Shown here piece after piece: positions 5,287-7,647 of a DNA stretch of 7,647 nucleotides; position 1 is the first letter of the stretch, and every line of letters begins with the position of its first letter. The notes under the pieces are model-generated. The model ran no database searches. It saw nothing but the letters and a program-made list of their open reading frames with translations, and was not told where the DNA came from. Location of the stretch: NCBI GenBank assembly GCA_017412445.1, contig JAFPYA010000184.1, forward strand, positions 1-7,647, in the 5' to 3' direction. Source of the stretch: Clostridia bacterium (GTDB lineage: Bacteria; Bacillota; Clostridia; Christensenellales; Aristaeellaceae). The position numbers and the translations under genes were made by a program.

Positions 5287-6477
5287 ATGTACACAAATGA
5301 AGAAATAAAGCTGTTTGCTAAGCAGCAGTTCGACTGGGCAGTTGAAACCAGGCGCGCTCTGCACAAAATCCCAGAGCCGGGCTTTAAGGAATTTAAGACG
5401 AAGGCACTCATAGCCGAGAAGCTTACGGAAACAGGCGTTGACTTCGAGGTTGACGAGAGGGGCTGGATTACGGCCTTCATCAAGGGCGACAGGCCTGGAA
5501 AAATCACTGCCTTCCGCGCTGACTTCGACGCGTTGCCGCTTGAAGAACCCGAAGGGTGTCCCTTCAGAAGCACGCACAAGGGCTATATGCACGCCTGCGG
5601 CCACGACATGCACACTGCCATAATGCTTTCGACAGGCAGACTGCTCAAAAATCTGCCCCGCGGCTTTGAAGGCGGGTGCCTGCTCATGTTCGAGCCTGCA
5701 GAAGAGACAGAGGGCGGCGCGAAGCCCATGGCTGAATCGGGCATGATGGAGCGCTATCATGTGGATCGCGTATACGGTCTTCACGTTATGCCAAGGCTCT
5801 GCGTGGGGCAGATCGAAAGCCGACCCGGCACGCTGAACGCAAGCACGGACGGCATAGAGATAACCGTAAGGGGCACGGGCTCTCACGGCGCGTACCCCGA
5901 AAACGGTTACGACGCCATAGTATGCGCGGGTCAGCTGCTGACCGCGCTGCAAGCCATCGTCTCTCGCAATGTTTCGCCGCTTGAAAGCGCGGTGCTGACG
6001 ATAGGCACCATAAAGGGCGGCACCGCGTCAAACATAATCTGCGACGAGGTGAAAATGACAGGGACGCTGAGAAGCGCAGATAACATTCTGCGCTCAAAGC
6101 TTAAGAATCGCATACAGGAAACCTGTAATGGCTTAGGCGCGGCGTACCGCTGTAAAATAGAAGCGAACATCACAGAGGGCTACAGCGCACTCATAAACAC
6201 GCCCGAGCATGCGATGCGCGTACTCGAAATAGCCGGAGAGCTCTTTGGCAGGGAGAACGCGCTCGTAAAGGACGCTCCCAGCATGGGCGCGGAGGATTTT
6301 TCGTTTTTTCTTGACAGGGCGCCCGGCGCGTTTTTCCATGTGGGCTGCTCAAGCGACATCGAACACATCGGTGCGCCGCTGCACAGCCGCGACTTCAATC
6401 CCGACGAAAGGGCGATGGAATACGGCATCGCCATGGAAGCCGCGCTGGTACTTAAAATTAAGGAAGCAACAACATGA
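5287..6477 (+). CDS. M20D-family metallo-amidohydrolase (N-acyl-amino-acid / hippurate hydrolase type)
   Basis: The 396 residues fit the M20D family of cytoplasmic enzymes that hydrolyse amide bonds of N-acylated amino acids such as hippurate, N-acetyl amino acids or auxin conjugates, using two bound metal ions. Visible metal ligands and catalytic residues are Cys104 and His106 in HACGHDMH, Glu139-Glu140 in PAEE, His166 in GLHVMP, and His366 in the C-terminal LHS segment. The lid or dimerisation domain lies roughly at 182-295, starting near GSHGAYP (198-204). The MGAEDFSFF motif (333-341) is the family hallmark before the last ligand. There is no signal peptide. It follows the kinase stop by 18 bases, with only a weak AAGAAG as ribosome binding site, so re-initiation after the kinase may matter. 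Its stop overlaps the next start as ATGA. The true substrate cannot be told within this family. Confidence 0.92.
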   Translation: MYTNEEIKLFAKQQFDWAVETRRALHKIPEPGFKEFKTKALIAEKLTETGVDFEVDERGWITAFIKGDRPGKITAFRADFDALPLEEPEGCPFRSTHKGYMHACGHDMHTAIMLSTGRLLKNLPRGFEGGCLLMFEPAEETEGGAKPMAESGMMERYHVDRVYGLHVMPRLCVGQIESRPGTLNASTDGIEITVRGTGSHGAYPENGYDAIVCAGQLLTALQAIVSRNVSPLESAVLTIGTIKGGTASNIICDEVKMTGTLRSADNILRSKLKNRIQETCNGLGAAYRCKIEANITEGYSALINTPEHAMRVLEIAGELFGRENALVKDAPSMGAEDFSFFLDRAPGAFFHVGCSSDIEHIGAPLHSRDFNPDERAMEYGIAMEAALVLKIKEATT

Positions 6478-7607
6478 ACAAATCTGACATTTCCAAAATC
6501 AAGAACAGACTCAGAAGCGACAACCACAATCCTATTGAAATCCGCGGTTGGTATGTAAACAGCAAAAAGGCCGTAATCAGCGAGCTTTCCAAGAGCATCG
6601 CCTCCATGGGTCAGACTGAGAGCGACAAGTACATGCAAATTTTCAAGCGAGTGCTTTCGGGAGACATTGGCAAGAATCTTTCCATAGTCAAGTTTCCTCT
6701 CTCCGAGGTGATGGACGGCAAGCTGCACGAAAGGCTTATGCAGCTGAGCAGCGATTCATTCGACGACGAAATCCTGATGCAGAGCTTCGTTCAGGAGGTT
6801 ATAGACAAGACTCAGCTTGAGGGCAACAACCTTATCTTGCTCATGCACGACATATACGATACCGACTATATGTCTATGAACGGAGATGAAGGCGCAATAG
6901 AGAACGAAAACCCGTCGCATGTGTTCAAGTATTTGATCTGCGCCGTATGCCCGGTAAAGCTCAGCAAGCCCGCCCTGAGCTACGACAGCAAGGAAAACAA
7001 TTTCATTACCCGCGAGCCTGACTGGGTTGTCTCTGCGCCGAGCCTGGGCTTCATGTTCCCGTGCTTTGAGGATATGGGCGCAAACATCTCTAATGCGCTG
7101 TTTTACTCAAAGGACATGGCCGAGGATCACAACGATTTTCTTTCTACGATAACCGAGGGCACGCTTACTCCGGCAAACGAGAGCAAGGAAGCGTTCAAGG
7201 CCGTGCTCAGGGATGCCCTGGAGGAGGAATGCTCGCTCGACGTGGTGCAAAGCGTAAACGATCGCCTCATCGAGAAGCTGGACGAGCAGAAGAAGGATAA
7301 AACCGGCGATCCCAAGCGCATAGGCGCAAAGGAGCTGAGCGATGTGCTCGTGCAATCCGGCGTATCGGACGACAGGGCGTTTACGTTCGCCGAAAAGTTT
7401 GAGGAGGAGTTCGGCACCGGCGCAGACCTACCGCTTGCAGGAATCACAGATGACAAAAGCTTTGAGGTCAAGACAAACGACGTACTTGTAAAGGTAAGCC
7501 CAAGACAGGCAAGCCTCATAGAGACCCGCGTCATCGACGGCATGAAGTACATACTCATACCAGCTGACGAGGGCGTGACCGTAAACGGAATAAGCATAGA
7601 CATTTGA
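6474..7607 (+). CDS. DUF4317 family protein of unknown function
   Basis: This 377-residue protein matches the DUF4317 pattern known from Clostridia: an N-terminus MNKSDISKIKNRL, the phrase IRGWYVNSKK (23-32), SGDIGKNL in the first quarter, an ICAVCPVKLSKPALSY segment near residues 155-170, DWVVSAPSLGFMFPCF near 183-198, and a C-terminal ETRVIDG...LIPADEGVTVNGI ending. There is no signal peptide or clear membrane segment, so it is probably cytoplasmic. The middle-to-late part (about 230-310) is rich in Glu, Asp and Lys and looks helical. No catalytic motif is evident and I propose no function. AAGGAAG (6460-6466) lies seven bases before the ATG, and the ATGA overlap with the amidohydrolase makes it the likely last gene of the operon. 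No terminator is visible in the 40 bases after it. Confidence 0.88.
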   Translation: MNKSDISKIKNRLRSDNHNPIEIRGWYVNSKKAVISELSKSIASMGQTESDKYMQIFKRVLSGDIGKNLSIVKFPLSEVMDGKLHERLMQLSSDSFDDEILMQSFVQEVIDKTQLEGNNLILLMHDIYDTDYMSMNGDEGAIENENPSHVFKYLICAVCPVKLSKPALSYDSKENNFITREPDWVVSAPSLGFMFPCFEDMGANISNALFYSKDMAEDHNDFLSTITEGTLTPANESKEAFKAVLRDALEEECSLDVVQSVNDRLIEKLDEQKKDKTGDPKRIGAKELSDVLVQSGVSDDRAFTFAEKFEEEFGTGADLPLAGITDDKSFEVKTNDVLVKVSPRQASLIETRVIDGMKYILIPADEGVTVNGISIDI

Positions 7608-7647
7608 TATGAAGATAGTATTTTATATTTATTGTGTACTGCTTATA

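Noticed and set aside
4996..5952. A 318-codon open frame on the - strand across the kinase-amidohydrolase junction
   Set aside because: It is antisense to two clearly homologous genes, shows no recognisable domain, and is explained by codon bias on the + strand leaving few stops in that frame.
7590..7646. Inverted repeat ATAAGCA / TGCTTAT around the end of the DUF4317 gene
   Set aside because: The arms are only seven bases, 43 bases apart, with the first inside the coding region and no T-run visible before the window ends, so I do not call a terminator.
7609..7647. Possible start of a further gene, ATG at 7609 reading MKIVFYIYCVLLI to the window edge
   Set aside because: Only 13 codons are visible, there is no good ribosome binding site, and the stretch is AT-rich as expected for an intergenic region. 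It could be a hydrophobic leader, but the sequence does not decide.

Overview
The window looks like chromosomal DNA from a Gram-positive anaerobe of the Bacillota, most likely class Clostridia (gut type). This rests on strong AGGAGG-type ribosome binding sites, a der-plsY gene pair, a DUF4317 gene (a family I know from Clostridia), an M20D amidohydrolase, and a short clostridial-type tyrosine recombinase. All recognisable genes lie on the + strand. I can only judge species or family by feel, so I do not name one.

Layout. (1) Positions 1-837 hold the C-terminal part of an extracellular sugar-type ABC solute-binding protein, closed by a convincing intrinsic terminator (855-890). (2) Positions 838-1764 hold a solitary minimal tyrosine recombinase of 190 residues with its own likely promoter. 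Its flanks are AT-rich and carry small palindromes, inverted repeats and a 30-bp-phase direct repeat. This reads as an accessory insert in a clean intergenic slot. (3) Positions 1765-7607 hold a tightly packed, probably five-gene operon: der (ribosome-assembly GTPase), plsY (acyl-phosphate glycerol-3-phosphate acyltransferase), an FGGY sugar kinase of xylulokinase type, an M20D metallo-amidohydrolase, and a DUF4317 protein. Three of the four junctions overlap by 4-8 bases and one has an 18-base gap, so translational coupling is likely. The last 40 bases are AT-rich with no supported gene.

How the genes relate. Der and PlsY are housekeeping functions (50S subunit maturation and the first acylation step of phospholipid synthesis). 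The kinase and amidohydrolase are metabolic genes apparently attached to that transcript. The upstream binding protein would deliver a sugar, but a terminator and the recombinase separate it from the operon, so a shared pathway is not shown.

Points worth a second look: the sugar kinase has Val where the family has its N-terminal phosphate-loop Asp; Der has Ser in place of the invariant Gly of the G3 motif in its first GTPase domain; and the recombinase is flanked by palindromes and repeats that could be its own sites or operators. I did not find a clear new defence system or other novel multi-gene system here.
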